A stretch of 61,717 bases of DNA from Chloroflexota bacterium (GTDB taxonomy: Bacteria > Chloroflexota > Dehalococcoidia > FW602-bin16): NCBI GenBank assembly GCA_004297765.1, contig SCTZ01000046.1, positions 1 to 61,717 on the forward strand, written 5' to 3'. Under the pieces are notes generated by a model. The model did not search any database. It had not been told where the DNA came from and worked only from the letters and a program-made list of their open reading frames with translations. A program made the position numbers and the translations under genes. Below, piece after piece: positions 24,156 through 33,811 of this stretch (positions within the stretch are counted from its first letter, which is position 1; each line of letters starts with the position of its first letter).

Positions 24156-25910
24156 TTAGATGAGCTGGTAGTTCACCATCATACCCATGTCTTCATGCTC
24201 CAGGTTGTGACAGTGGAACAGGTACGTCTGATCGCCAGGGAAAGCGGCAGAAAAGTCGACCGCTATCCTGACAGTCTCACCCGGCCAAACCAAGACTGTG
24301 TCCTTCCGTCCCAAATCGGTAGGCAGCCTCATCTCCTCGTCGATGGCAAGGACTTGGGTCTGGCGAGGGCTGTTTCTCCTTCCCAACACTTGGAACTGAA
24401 AGCCGTGCAGGTGCATGGGATGAGGCATGCTGACGATATCGTTGGTGACCTCCCAGACCTCGGTCGAGTTCCTTTCCACTTTGAACAGCGTCCTATCGAT
24501 CTCGAAGCGCTGTCCGTTTATTAGCCACTGCATCGTGGAGGAGGAGAGAGTGAAGGGACGAACGCCAGCGCTACGAGTGTCTATCGAGACGAAGCCCGCC
24601 AGAGTCTCAGGTATGGCTTTGTCGTATGCCACACGGGTCCGCACAGCCAATCTCAGGAGGTAGAACTCCTCCCCTTCTCGCAGTCTCGACTGACCCATAC
24701 CGCCCATTGTCTGGTCCTGCTGAGCGTCATCCATGCCACCAGCTTCATCCTCTGGCTGCATCTCACCCATGTCGGCCATTTCGCCGTGCATGGGGTCAAA
24801 GGCCAGGCTCTTCAGAAAAACCGTGTCCCCCTCGTCCAATGCACTCATATCCAGCAGGACGTCGACGCGTTCGGCCGGGGACAGGAACACCTCACGTACC
24901 TGCTGCGGTCGCGCGAGAAGCCCACCATCCGTCCCAATCAGATAGAACGGCATACCTTCACTCCCTCGTGCGAAGGCCAATCGATATGTTCGTGCGTTGG
25001 AGTCGTTCAAGATCCTAAACCTGTATAACCGAGTGGACACATCCAGAGCTGGGTTGATCGCCATGTTTACGACTACTACGTCCCCCAGGAACCCTGAGAA
25101 CTGCTCTTGTGGTCCCGACAAGTACGTGAGGTTGCCGCGGTCGTCAAATCGCTTGTCCTGAATCGCCAGAGGGATGTCGGTGACGCCCAGCTCCAAGTCG
25201 AGCTGACGCCCCAGATCGAGGGTCTCTTCGTCCTCGACGAGGACGAATCCTGCCAGCCCCAGGTAGGTTTGTCTGCCGGTTAGCGGATGTGGGTGAGGGT
25301 GGTACCAGTACGCGGCGCCTGGATTCTGAAGGGTGAAGCTGTAGCTGTAGGACTGGTCGTCGCGGATCGCGTAGATGGGATGACCATCGTTGCGCCAGTC
25401 CACGTGCAGCCCGTGCCAGTGGACGATGGTCTCCTCCCCAATGCTGTTTACCAGCCGAACACTCAATAGGCTTCCTTTGTTGGCTCTGAGAACTGGGTTG
25501 AGGTACGTCTTGCCATTCGATTCCACCTGGTAGACGAAAGCATCAATGCGCCGGCCGGGGACGAGCTCGACCTCGTGACGCCGAGCAACCAGGTCGATAG
25601 GGGTGGAGGACGCGTCGAGGATACCGAATAATCCGCCCTCGCGACGCGGCAGGTTGAGAGGGCTGGCGAAGTTGACTGGGTTTCTTGGGTCCAGCGAAGC
25701 ATAGTCGATCAGGGAAGAAGCACGGCCTGCAGGAACGCCCTCCACTGGGAAAGGAGGGGCGTCATCTGTGAGCTGGCCGCATTCGCGAAGGAGAGCTCCT
25801 GCCCCGACCGTCGCCAGAGACAGGGAAAAGGCCGCCGAAGCCCTGAGAAAACCTCGCCTGCTGATTCTCACACTGCCGTCCTCATCGCAACTGGGCCCCG
25901 TGATCGCCAT
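24156..25910 (-). CDS. Tat-exported multicopper oxidase
   Basis: A 584-residue three-domain oxidase of the CueO/CotA type. The Tat motif SRRGFLRASAA stands at residues 17-27, so it is exported folded. All four copper motifs are present: HWHGLHVDW, YWYHPHPH, HPMHLHGFQ and HCHNLEHEDMGM (with Met as type 1 axial ligand). A Met-rich loop of about 35 residues (MHGEMADMGEMQPEDEAGGM) resembles the CueO Cu(I) site, so cuprous oxidase activity is likely. A GTG at 25874 with GAGG upstream is an alternative start that gives a more typical Tat leader. It lies 6 bp after the GAPDH gene, which suggests one operon. The IS630 region follows its stop directly. Confidence 0.92.
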   Translation of the reverse strand: MAITGPSCDEDGSVRISRRGFLRASAAFSLSLATVGAGALLRECGQLTDDAPPFPVEGVPAGRASSLIDYASLDPRNPVNFASPLNLPRREGGLFGILDASSTPIDLVARRHEVELVPGRRIDAFVYQVESNGKTYLNPVLRANKGSLLSVRLVNSIGEETIVHWHGLHVDWRNDGHPIYAIRDDQSYSYSFTLQNPGAAYWYHPHPHPLTGRQTYLGLAGFVLVEDEETLDLGRQLDLELGVTDIPLAIQDKRFDDRGNLTYLSGPQEQFSGFLGDVVVVNMAINPALDVSTRLYRFRILNDSNARTYRLAFARGSEGMPFYLIGTDGGLLARPQQVREVFLSPAERVDVLLDMSALDEGDTVFLKSLAFDPMHGEMADMGEMQPEDEAGGMDDAQQDQTMGGMGQSRLREGEEFYLLRLAVRTRVAYDKAIPETLAGFVSIDTRSAGVRPFTLSSSTMQWLINGQRFEIDRTLFKVERNSTEVWEVTNDIVSMPHPMHLHGFQFQVLGRRNSPRQTQVLAIDEEMRLPTDLGRKDTVLVWPGETVRIAVDFSAAFPGDQTYLFHCHNLEHEDMGMMVNYQLI

Positions 25911-25916
25911 GCACGC

Positions 25917-27101
25917 CTACCACGCTCCACCCTGCTCGGTCGTCCGCGTGGGCTCGGCAGGTTCTTCAGCACCCTTGAAGCCCTCTTCCATGAAACCGGC
26001 CTGGGCTTGGCGTAGCGCCTCCCCCATCGCCGCGTGCTCTGCCGCTTCAGGGATCGTCTTGGGCAGGAAGCTCTTGACGATGCCCAGGGATCTGTTCGTC
26101 CTCTCAATAGACCTGACCGCGTCAGTCTCGAGTCCGGTCAGGGCCCGAACGGCGTCGACGTTCTCTGGGATGGCGATCGACTCGTTATCGACCTGGAAGG
26201 TAAGGTACACTTCGCGATCGTCGGTGGCCAGGGCATCTTCCCACACGGCCACCTCCCACATGTCGCGCCGCGGCCGCAGCAAGTCCCGCATCAGCTCGAG
26301 TACCGCGTTCAGAGCCACCAGGCCGTCCGCGGCCCGAACGAAGGCAATCCGCGGCTCTTCCCAGAGGGCGTGCCGTAGCTCGTCCAGTCCGATCGGACGA
26401 GTGGTCTCCACCATGGCGAAGTGGATGTGACTCAGGTTGTAGGGTCCGGCCCCCGCCATGGTGGTGATATCCAAGCCTTCCATCACGGTCTGGGCGTCGG
26501 GCCCCTGGTGGCTGGGCACCTTCGTCTCGGGGATGACGGTGTTGATCATGCCGTTCCTGTGGCTCTCCCAGGGGTCCGTGCCGCGCCGCAGGAGCACCGC
26601 ACGCGCCCTCCGCACCCAACCCCGCGTGTGCAACGCGTGCATGACCCGGCAAAGGGCGGTGGTGTTGCAGGAGACGACCCGCGCGAACTGCCTGTTCAGC
26701 GCGCCCCCGTAGTTGACCTGAGCCGTGAACGAGTAGCCAGCCAGCTCGTGCTTCTCGCCACCCTGGAAGATGGCCTTGATCCCCGCCTTCTCGTAGATGG
26801 GCTTGTTCTTCGCGCCGATACGTTTGGGCGTGCAGTCCACCACGATCTCTGCCTGGCGCAGCAGATCGTCCAGCGTGCCCGCTACCGGAACACCGGCCTG
26901 TTCCATCTCCGCACGCTTGTCGGGAACCGAAGCATAGATGGGGTAGCCCCGCTCCGCGGCGACGCGGATGCGGTAGTCGTAGGTGACGTCGGAGATGCCC
27001 ACCATCTCCATGTCGTCCTGGAGAGACACCGCATCCGCAACACGCTTGCCGATAACGCCGTAGCCGTTCACGGCCACACGAGCTTTCCTGGTCTGAGTCA
27101 T
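25917..27101 (-). CDS. type II (archaeal-like) glyceraldehyde-3-phosphate dehydrogenase
   Basis: A 394-residue enzyme with the N-terminal nucleotide fold (RVAVNGYGVIGKRVADAVSL) and the type II GAPDH catalytic segment VVSCNTTALCR. The later KVPSHQGPDAQTVM and MVETTRPIGLDELRHALWEE are also typical of this family. Type II GAPDH is found mainly in archaea and some deep bacterial lineages, and oxidises glyceraldehyde 3-phosphate with NAD(P). The last 25 residues (EEPAEPTRTTEQGG) are an acidic tail. AAGGAGG lies 8 bp before ATG 27101. Its link with the multicopper oxidase immediately downstream is unexplained. NAD versus NADP choice is not evident. Confidence 0.85.
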   Translation of the reverse strand: MTQTRKARVAVNGYGVIGKRVADAVSLQDDMEMVGISDVTYDYRIRVAAERGYPIYASVPDKRAEMEQAGVPVAGTLDDLLRQAEIVVDCTPKRIGAKNKPIYEKAGIKAIFQGGEKHELAGYSFTAQVNYGGALNRQFARVVSCNTTALCRVMHALHTRGWVRRARAVLLRRGTDPWESHRNGMINTVIPETKVPSHQGPDAQTVMEGLDITTMAGAGPYNLSHIHFAMVETTRPIGLDELRHALWEEPRIAFVRAADGLVALNAVLELMRDLLRPRRDMWEVAVWEDALATDDREVYLTFQVDNESIAIPENVDAVRALTGLETDAVRSIERTNRSLGIVKSFLPKTIPEAAEHAAMGEALRQAQAGFMEEGFKGAEEPAEPTRTTEQGGAW

Positions 27102-27159
27102 GACTTCAACCTCCTTGTCTGGTAGATCCTATCGCACCGATCTGTCTACACGCTTACTT

Positions 27160-27301
27160 GTGCATCCACCAACTCCACTCGGCTTTCGTAGTGGCGGACG
27201 GCTCTGTCCGCCGGGGGTGGGGTAGGGCGCCCCCAGCCCCGCCCCTGGCGGACACGGCGGTCCGCCACTACGAAAGCCGAAGGACTTGGTGGATGCACCA
27301 C
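27160..27301. repeat. long imperfect inverted repeat (hairpin arms of about 57 bp)
   Basis: TGCATCCACCAA...GGCTTTCGTAGTGGCGGAC (from 27161) reappears inverted as GTCCGCCACTACGAAAGCC...TTGGTGGATGCA (to about 27298) around a GC-rich loop. It fills the gap between GAPDH and the 2-hydroxyacid dehydrogenase, and its GGCGGAC/GTCCGCC core recurs at 35748-35812. Confidence 0.75.
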
Positions 27302-28330
27302 TTACCCTTGCGAGCCTCCAGGCACGACGTTCTCCGGATGCCCCGCCAGGAAGCAGCAGATGTTACTGACCGTCGTATCCAGGATGCGCTGCACGGCCTC
27401 CCGGCTGTAGAAGGCGATGTGAGGCGTTATGATGACGTTCTCGTAGCGCAGCAGAACGTGATGGCGCAAGAGCGTGCGGAGCTTGTCTTCCGCGGCAGGT
27501 GTCGCCAGGAGACGATCCTCCTCGGCCACCAACTCCTCTCCCTCCACGACGTCCAGGCCCGCCCCGGCCAAAAAGCCCTCGTTCAAGGCCCATAGCAACG
27601 CGTCCGTATCTACCAGCTCGCCTCGGGCCGTGTTGATGAGTAGCGCCCCGCGTTTCAAGAGCGCGAACCGCTCCCGGTTCATCAGGTGGTGGGTCTCCGG
27701 CGTGTGCGGACTGTGCAGAGTGACGATATCCGAGCGTTGCAGAAGCTCCTTGAGCGGGACATAGTCGAAGTCAAGCACTTCGGCCAGCAACCGCTGGGGT
27801 CTAACGTCGTAGGTCAGGACATTCATGTCGAAGCCCCGCGCGATGCGGATGACGTGCAGACCGATGCGTCCCGCGCCCACCACGCCCAACGTCTTCCCCT
27901 TGAGGTCGAATCCCATCAAGCTTTCCAGGGAGACGCGGCCCTCCAAGGCATGCCGATAGGCCTGGATGATCTTGCGAGAGAGGCTGAGGATCAGGCCGAA
28001 GGTGTGCTCGGCCACGGTGTTCTCGCCGTAGCCGGGGACGTTGCTCACTATGATGCCGCGCTCCGCGGCGGCTTCGAGGTCGATGTGGTCCACGCCGGTT
28101 GAACGCGTGGCGATGAAACGAAGAGTGGGCAGCCGGTTCAACACGTCGCGAGAGAGACGCGAGCGAATGAAGACGGAGGTGAGCGGAACGTCGTGTACCT
28201 TGGACGCGGACCGCTCGTCCAGGGGCTCCGCGAAGAAGCGCAATGTGAGGTTGGGCAATTGAGCAGCCAGGTAGTCCTGTTGCCAAGGCTCGATCTCAAA
28301 GAAGGCTACCTGCCGGTTATCTGATGCCAT
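27302..28330 (-). CDS. D-2-hydroxyacid dehydrogenase (D-lactate dehydrogenase-like)
   Basis: A 342-residue NAD-dependent enzyme. The Rossmann motif GVVGAGRIGLHVIRIA, the signature ALLINTARGELVDTDALLWA with its catalytic Arg, the Glu in GLDVVEGEE and the catalytic His in ITPHIAFYSREA are all present. The final helices after ITPHIAF match D-lactate dehydrogenases more than SerA. ATG 28330 is preferred over the upstream 28363 because GGAGG stands 6 bp before it. It is downstream of the small membrane protein after copA2 (209-bp gap), so its expression may be separate. The physiological substrate is not certain. Confidence 0.87.
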   Translation of the reverse strand: MASDNRQVAFFEIEPWQQDYLAAQLPNLTLRFFAEPLDERSASKVHDVPLTSVFIRSRLSRDVLNRLPTLRFIATRSTGVDHIDLEAAAERGIIVSNVPGYGENTVAEHTFGLILSLSRKIIQAYRHALEGRVSLESLMGFDLKGKTLGVVGAGRIGLHVIRIARGFDMNVLTYDVRPQRLLAEVLDFDYVPLKELLQRSDIVTLHSPHTPETHHLMNRERFALLKRGALLINTARGELVDTDALLWALNEGFLAGAGLDVVEGEELVAEEDRLLATPAAEDKLRTLLRHHVLLRYENVIITPHIAFYSREAVQRILDTTVSNICCFLAGHPENVVPGGSQG

Positions 28331-28539
28331 CTCTTGCCTCCGTAAGCGATTGACCAGATTCACCGCCCTCCGATCCGAGCACTAGGAACGCTCGCCCGGT
28401 ACCCGACACCGAAGGGTGTGAAAGAGGACAAGCCGGTCGGTGGCACAGCAGCACGATGCATGCCAGCAGCATGCGAGGATAGGATGGAAACAAGTACAAG
28501 TGCATTGGACCGCGGCGGCCGCGATGAGCGGCCCTGGTC

Positions 28540-28752
28540 CTACCCCTCCGCGCCTCGTCTCAGGTAACCGCTCAGCGTCGGCATGCTGATGATCAGAACC
28601 AGGAAGAAGGTCCAGACCGCGGCGCCAAGCCGTTCGACGACGGGATACTCAGCCATAGTCGCTACCAGGAAGACCACTAGCGCCGCAGCTAGGGGCACTC
28701 CCAGGTAGACGGCCCAGTCCACGAGTTGACTTCTAGGCCGCGCGATGTGCAC
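28540..28752 (-). CDS. two-helix small membrane protein next to the second CopA
   Basis: A 70-residue protein with two transmembrane helices ([19 protein letters not shown] and [19 protein letters not shown]), similar in layout to the 16832-17038 product. The GTG at 28752 is chosen because AAAGGAGG lies 8 bp upstream. It overlaps the end of copA2 by about 20 bp, so it is coupled to it. Confidence 0.7.
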   Translation of the reverse strand: MHIARPRSQLVDWAVYLGVPLAAALVVFLVATMAEYPVVERLGAAVWTFFLVLIISMPTLSGYLRRGAEG

Positions 28753-31347
28753 CCTCGTCACCTCCTTTCGCCGACTGGACTGTCTCCTCCGGCGGGACGC
28801 CGGCTACCGCATGAGCAGCCTCCCTCCGCAAGGTAGGAACAAAGCGTTTGAGCAGCATGGTGTTCAGGGTCACCGAGACCGAGCTCACGGCCATGAGCAA
28901 GGCGGCCAGCTCTGGGCTGACGATGAGTTTGAAGAAGGGGTAGAAGATGCCAGCCGCCACGGGAATGGACACCGCGTTGTAGAAGAAGGCCCAGAAGAGG
29001 TTCTCCTTGACCTTGTGCATGGTCGCCTTGGCCACCTCGATGGCTGTGATCACGTCACGCAGGTCCTCTTTCATCAGGAGGACGTGGCCCGTCTCCTTAC
29101 TCACGTCGGTGGCACTGCCCACGGCAATTCCCACGTCCGCTTGGGCCAGGGCCGGAGCGTCATTGATGCCGTCCCCCACCATGGCGACCTTCTTCCCCTC
29201 GGCCTGCAGTCGCCGGATCTCGTTGGCCTTGTCCTGGGGCAGTATCTCCGCCACCACCCGGTCAATGCCGGCTTTACGGGCGATGGACGCCGCGGTGCGG
29301 CGGTTGTCGCCCGTCATCATGACGACCTCCAGGCCCAACGCGTGCAGCCGGCGCACGGCCTCGACGGAGTAATCCTTGAGGGTGTCCGCCACAGCTACCA
29401 ACCCGGCCGGCTGCCCCTCCACGGCCACGAACATCACCGTCCTACCGTCCTCCTCCAGCGCCAAGGCCTGCGGTTCCACGCGTCCAAGATCCACTCCATC
29501 CCGCCGCATGAGGCGCCGGTTGCCCAGGAGAATCTGCCGTCCGCTGAAGCGGGCCTCCACCCCATGGCCGGGAATAGCCTGGAATGACTCGGAGTCCTCT
29601 ACCGGGAGGTTCCACTCTCTAGCTCCCCGCACGATGGCCTCGCCGAGCGGATGCTCGGAGTTCTTTTCCACCACCGCGGCCAGATGCAGCACCTCCTCCT
29701 GCCGGAACGGCTCCAGAGCTACCACGTCGGTCAGGACCGGCTGACCACGTGTGAGGATGCCCGTCTTGTCGAAGACGATGACCTGGAGCCTGGTGGTGTT
29801 CTCGATGGACTCGGCGCTCTTGAAGAGCACGCCGTGCTCGGCCGCCTTACCCGTTCCAGCCATGATGGCGCTGGGAGTCGCCATGCCCACGGCGCAGGGG
29901 CAGGAAATGATGAGGACTGCGATGGACAGCAGCAAGGCGAAGCCAAAGATCCCCACCGAGCCCAGGGTGTACGGGGTGAGCAGGAAACGACTGTTCGGAT
30001 CGAAGAACCAGGCGTAGCCTACGAAGTACCAGAAGAGAAAGGCCAGCAGAGCCAGGACGTAGACGGCGCCGATGAATCGTCCGGCTACGAGGTCGGCGAG
30101 CTTCTGGATCGGGGCCTTGGAGCCCTGAGCTTCCTCCACGAGCCGGATGATCTGGGCCAGAGCGGTCTCGGCGCCCACCGCCGTGGCGCGGAACTTGAAG
30201 GCACCCGTCTTGTTGAGGGTGGCGCCCACCACGGTGTCGCCGGCCTTCTTCTCCACCGGGATGGACTCACCCGTGATCATCGACTCGTCCACCGCCGAGT
30301 AGCCTTCCAGGACGACCCCGTCTACCGGGATCTGCTCGCCCGGACGTACGACGATCGTGTCCCCGACCTGTACCTGCTCCGCCGGGACCTCGATCTCCTG
30401 CGCGTCACGGAGCACGCGGGCGATCTTGGGGCGCAGCTTCAGAAGCTTACGGATCGCTTCGGAGGTCTGACCCCGAGTCAGGGCCTCCAGCCAGCGGCCC
30501 AGGATGATGAAAGCGGTCAGGAGCGCGGCTGCCTCGTAGAAAGTAGCCCGCTCGCCCCCCAGGCCGGCCTGTGGCCAGAAGGTATTGACCACCGCGATGA
30601 AGTACGCCGCGCCGATATCGGAGGCGTACAGCAGGTTCATGTCCCGCACGCCGTGGCGCATCCCCTGGAAGGCGTTTACAAAGAACTGGCGCGCGGGGCC
30701 GAAGACGATGGGCGTGGTCAAGAGGAACAGGACCCAGCGATAGCCCAGGAACTCCGGGACGATGGATGGGAGGATCCAGTACACCCGGAAAGTCCCCAGC
30801 ATCACCAGGGTCGCCAGCGGCCAGGAGATGAGCATGTTGCGCCACTGGTAGGCGATCTCCCGCCGGCGGGCCTCCCGCTCCCGATCGACGGCTTCGACCT
30901 CCGGCGTCTTCTCGACGGCGTCGTAGCCCAGCTCGCGAATGACTCGGATCATCTCGGCGGGACTGATGACCGCCGTGTAGTACTGCACAGTGGCCGAGCC
31001 GGCGGTGAAGCTAACTCTGGCCCTGGTGATACCCTCCATCTCGTTAAGGGCCTTCTGGATGAGCATAGCGCAGTGCTCGCTGCCCATCCCGAAGATGGGG
31101 AGAGTACCGTCTCCTCTCTGGGAACGGAGTAGCCCACGTCCGAAATGGCGCGCACCAACTCCATCGGCCCCACGCGTTGGGGGTCATAGGCGACGGTCGC
31201 GCTCTGCGCGGCGAGGTTCACGTTGGCCTCGGCCACACCTGGTAGCGCTTGAAGGGCACGCTCGATGGTCCGCACGCAGGAGACGCAGTCCATGTCGCTC
31301 ACCAGCAGCACGATACGCCGGATGGGCTGGGGCTTCGTGACCATCAC
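28733..31347 (-). CDS. copA: second Cu(I) P1B-type ATPase, frame broken by one base
   Basis: The first metal-binding domain ([14 protein letters not shown]) is in the frame starting at 31347 and the ATPase core in the frame open from 31087. They join if one base is restored at the G run 31097-31100 (minus-strand CCCC), giving [12 protein letters not shown] and a protein of about 871 residues. No ribosome-binding site precedes the second frame, so the break is a mutation or read error. The second domain has GMGSEHC instead of GMxCxxC. The ATPase core is complete: [24 protein letters not shown] (GIL in place of the usual GTL), [20 protein letters not shown]. The DUF5676 gene overlaps its start by 4 bp. 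Confidence 0.85.
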
Positions 31348-31625
31348 GCGCGCACCTGTTGGGCCGCACTCAGCGCGTTGTAGAGCGCCGCTAACGCCAA
31401 TCCGAATAGCCAGCTACCCAGAACGACGGTCACCAGTCCCACGATGAAGTTGGGCAGTGTCACCAGCGTGCCGGCCGGGGCAAGCAGGGTCGCATCCAGG
31501 AACACCCAAGCCTGCAACAGAGCCAGGTAGAGGCTTGGAGCCAGTAGGACCAGCAATGCGCCGAGCACATAGCAAGCGCCCCCGAGTACTCCGAGGGCAT
31601 TAGCGAAGGGAAGGACTCTCAGCAC
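31344..31625 (-). CDS. DUF5676-like membrane protein
   Basis: A 93-residue protein with about three hydrophobic segments (ANALGVLGGACYVLGALLVL; LYLALLQAWVFLDATLLAPA; IVGLVTVVLGSWLFGLALAA), the size and pattern of DUF5676 proteins, which are common beside heavy-metal ATPases. The GTG at 31625 is chosen because GGAGG stands 6 bp upstream; a longer frame upstream looks non-coding. Its stop overlaps the copA2 start (ATGA). Function unknown. Confidence 0.7.
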   Translation of the reverse strand: MLRVLPFANALGVLGGACYVLGALLVLLAPSLYLALLQAWVFLDATLLAPAGTLVTLPNFIVGLVTVVLGSWLFGLALAALYNALSAAQQVRA

Positions 31626-32057
31626 CGCACACCTCCGAGGAGAAAAATCTGTCTCCAGGTAACGCCAGCATGCTCTGTGCCAGTCAGCGACAGATGTTCT
31701 GTTTCTCCATCTCCCCGGTCCGGATCTTGATCTGGAGTGCGAGGCCAGGCTCCCGACTCCACTCGCTGCTCTCCTGATCACGATGTGTTCCAATTGCGTC
31801 TGCGACGCTTGTCGGAGCTAGTCGTCAGGAAGATCATTTCGAGCACGGCGGCCAATCCCACGGCGCCAGTGGCTGCTGGCACTACGTTGAGGCCGTCCAC
31901 TCGAGGTCCCCAGGCGCTTTTACCGAGCGTAGCATCTGCTTCGATGCATCCACGAGTGGTCCCCGGGCTTGTAAACCCGGGGACCGCTGGAATGGCTCCC
32001 GAGGCGCCTTGGCCTTATCCGGGGACTCAGACCCCGTCGCAGCCGTTGAGCTGCGGG
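31626..32057. repeat. intergenic tract with perfect hairpin
   Basis: No gene is seen. GGTCCCCGGG / CCCGGGGACC with an 8-nt loop (31958-31985) is a dispersed palindrome or a terminator for the L,D-transpeptidase gene. I see no clear CsoR box here for the DUF5676-copA2 operon. Confidence 0.5.
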
Positions 32058-32777
32058 CTACGGCCGCACGGAAACCGGCGTCCCGATGTCCGCGAAGTTC
32101 CAGAAGAACTCCGCATCGCCCAGTTTGAGGCCGATGCACCCGTTGGTGGCCTGGTCGCGGCCGAAGGCTTCGTCGGGCGTCCAGTAGTTGTAATGGAGCG
32201 CCACCCCGTCGTCCGTGATGTACTGCGTGTACAGCACGCCGGTGAGATAGTAGCCCCACGGGTTGTCTAGCGGAATTCCTACGGTCCGCGAGTCCATCGT
32301 CTCGTTGGCCACGCGGCGCAGGATCTGGAAATCGCCGACGGGGGTCGGGGAGCGCGCCCTTCCGACCACCACGGGGGCCTCGTAGACGACCCGACCGTTC
32401 TCGATGGCCCTGGCCACCTGCGCTCCGCGGTCTACCTCGATCCGTCGTCCCCTCAGGTCGCCGGAAGACTCCCCACCGCCCGCTCGCGTAAGCGCCGAGT
32501 AGATGTAGCGCCCGGAGGGTAGGCGGTACCAGGTCGCATTGCCTAGCTCGACCTCCTCACCCTCGATCTGCGCGACAACGTCTATCTCCTCGCCCCATTC
32601 GAGCTGACCGGCGATGCGGAACTCGGTCGATGGACCGGATCGCAGATTCGCCACGTCGGTTGTCACCAAAGTCGAGAAGGCCGCTCCTGGCGGAGCGGCC
32701 TCTCCTCTCGCCACGGTCAGACCTGCGGCCAGGGAGAGCAGCACCAGAGCCACCAGCCCACGCCGAAGAATCTCCAT
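32058..32777 (-). CDS. L,D-transpeptidase (YkuD) with N-terminal SH3-like domain
   Basis: A 239-residue exported enzyme. A signal peptide (RRGLVALVLLSLAAGLTVAR) is followed by a bacterial SH3-like part (TTDVANLRSGPSTEFRIAGQ; ATWYRLPSGRYIYSALT) and a YkuD domain. Its catalytic region is HYNYWTPDEAF...ATNGCIGL, with the nucleophile Cys in TNGC and the His of the motif present. It would crosslink or anchor peptidoglycan. ATG 32777 has AAAGGAG 11 bp upstream. The stop at 32058 is followed by the intergenic tract before DUF5676. Confidence 0.87.
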   Translation of the reverse strand: MEILRRGLVALVLLSLAAGLTVARGEAAPPGAAFSTLVTTDVANLRSGPSTEFRIAGQLEWGEEIDVVAQIEGEEVELGNATWYRLPSGRYIYSALTRAGGGESSGDLRGRRIEVDRGAQVARAIENGRVVYEAPVVVGRARSPTPVGDFQILRRVANETMDSRTVGIPLDNPWGYYLTGVLYTQYITDDGVALHYNYWTPDEAFGRDQATNGCIGLKLGDAEFFWNFADIGTPVSVRP

Positions 32778-32947
32778 GGATCGCTCAACTCCTTTCGCCC
32801 AGGTCTCGGCAGGACCGGTGGCCGGCTTATCGGTCACCACAGGTCCCATGCTGGACAGTGGTTATGTCTAGCATGTACCGTGCCTTCGCATCCTATGTTG
32901 ACGTTGAGACGCGTCCGGAGACCACGGGTTCTGAGGCTGAGGCTCTT

Positions 32948-33778
32948 CTACGTCTCCTTGCGCAGCACCACCAGTGTCGCTAGACCGCCCGCAAGCCGCT
33001 GCAGCGCCACGCGACCCGGAAAGGACAGGTAGAGCTCCTGTGGCACCGGTTCGGCGAGAATCGCCTTCTCAATGGACTTGAGAAGTGAGTCCAGCCAGGA
33101 GTCGGTCCGGCTGGATATGAGAAGCACCATGTGTCCGCCGGGCTTCAACCGTCCTCGTGCCTTCTCCACGACTTCGTCTGCTTTCCTTCCGAGATGGGAG
33201 AATACCCACGTCGAGATGACTAGGTCGAACTCCCCATCAGGCAACGGATCGCGCAGCAGGTCGCGTTGGAGAAAGGTCACGTTCGGCAGATGTCCGAGCT
33301 TGGATTGTGCCACGGCCAGCATGCGCGGGGTAAGGTCAACCCCCACGTACTGGGAGAACGGGATTCCCAGCCGCTGGAGGCGGGCCAGGTTAGCGCCGGT
33401 GCCACAGCCAAGATCCAGCACGCGTCCGCCAGGAGGTAGGTACTCACTCACGGCCTGATCGACGGCGGCATCCACGCCTCGCGCCAAGGTAGCGTTCCAC
33501 AGGGCGAGGAAGGGGTCGTAAAGAGGAGCGAAAACGCCGTAGATCTCCGATACCTGGACCCGCGTCGCGGCGAAGGTGCGGGCACCGACCACCGCTTCAC
33601 CCGCGCCAGCCACCCGGATGAGCCAGTCGGGCCAGCGGAGCAGGAACGAGATGTAAACACTGATTGGACCGCCCAGCCGACGCCAGGGGCGCAGATATGT
33701 TTTGCCAAAGAGGAGGCTGAGCACGCCATCGAGGATCATGAAGATGCCCAGCAGGCGCAAGATAGTCTTCATGGACAT
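32948..33778 (-). CDS. class I SAM-dependent methyltransferase with membrane N-terminus
   Basis: A 276-residue protein. The N-terminal ~90 residues hold a hydrophobic helix pair (ILRLLGIFMILDGVLSLLFG; PISVYISFLLRWPDWLI). A Rossmann methyltransferase domain then follows: motif I VLDLGCGTGANL, an acidic GVDLTP loop, DLVISTWVFSHL and RLKPGGHMVLL. The N-terminal segment resembles the small membrane protein at 36176-36427 (LIYLAGVATIFDGIMHLLFP). AAGGAG lies 7 bp before ATG 33778. It follows the orphan histidine kinase by 33 bp on the same strand, so they may be co-transcribed. The substrate is unknown. Confidence 0.82.
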   Translation of the reverse strand: MSMKTILRLLGIFMILDGVLSLLFGKTYLRPWRRLGGPISVYISFLLRWPDWLIRVAGAGEAVVGARTFAATRVQVSEIYGVFAPLYDPFLALWNATLARGVDAAVDQAVSEYLPPGGRVLDLGCGTGANLARLQRLGIPFSQYVGVDLTPRMLAVAQSKLGHLPNVTFLQRDLLRDPLPDGEFDLVISTWVFSHLGRKADEVVEKARGRLKPGGHMVLLISSRTDSWLDSLLKSIEKAILAEPVPQELYLSFPGRVALQRLAGGLATLVVLRKET

Positions 33779-33811
33779 TGTCGAACTCCTTCTGACTGTG
33801 TGCAAACTGCT

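Larger units (their letters stand above)
22650..24162. mobile_element. composite IS630-type insertion bounded by 17-bp inverted repeats
   Basis: CATCTAATACCAATTGT (22650-22666) and its perfect reverse complement (24146-24162) bracket a hairpin-rich tract (22692-22970) and an IS630 transposase. The outer copies overlap the start of the HMA-like gene and the stop codon of the multicopper oxidase gene. The IS proper may be smaller: GGGCATAATAGGAAG near 23004 faces GTGCATAATCAAGCG at about 24138 as candidate inner ends. Confidence 0.6.

Noticed and set aside
29651..31132. A 493-codon open frame on the plus strand opposite copA2
   Set aside because: It is the antisense of a well-recognised ATPase gene in GC-rich DNA and has no domain. 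The copA2 motifs are on the minus strand.
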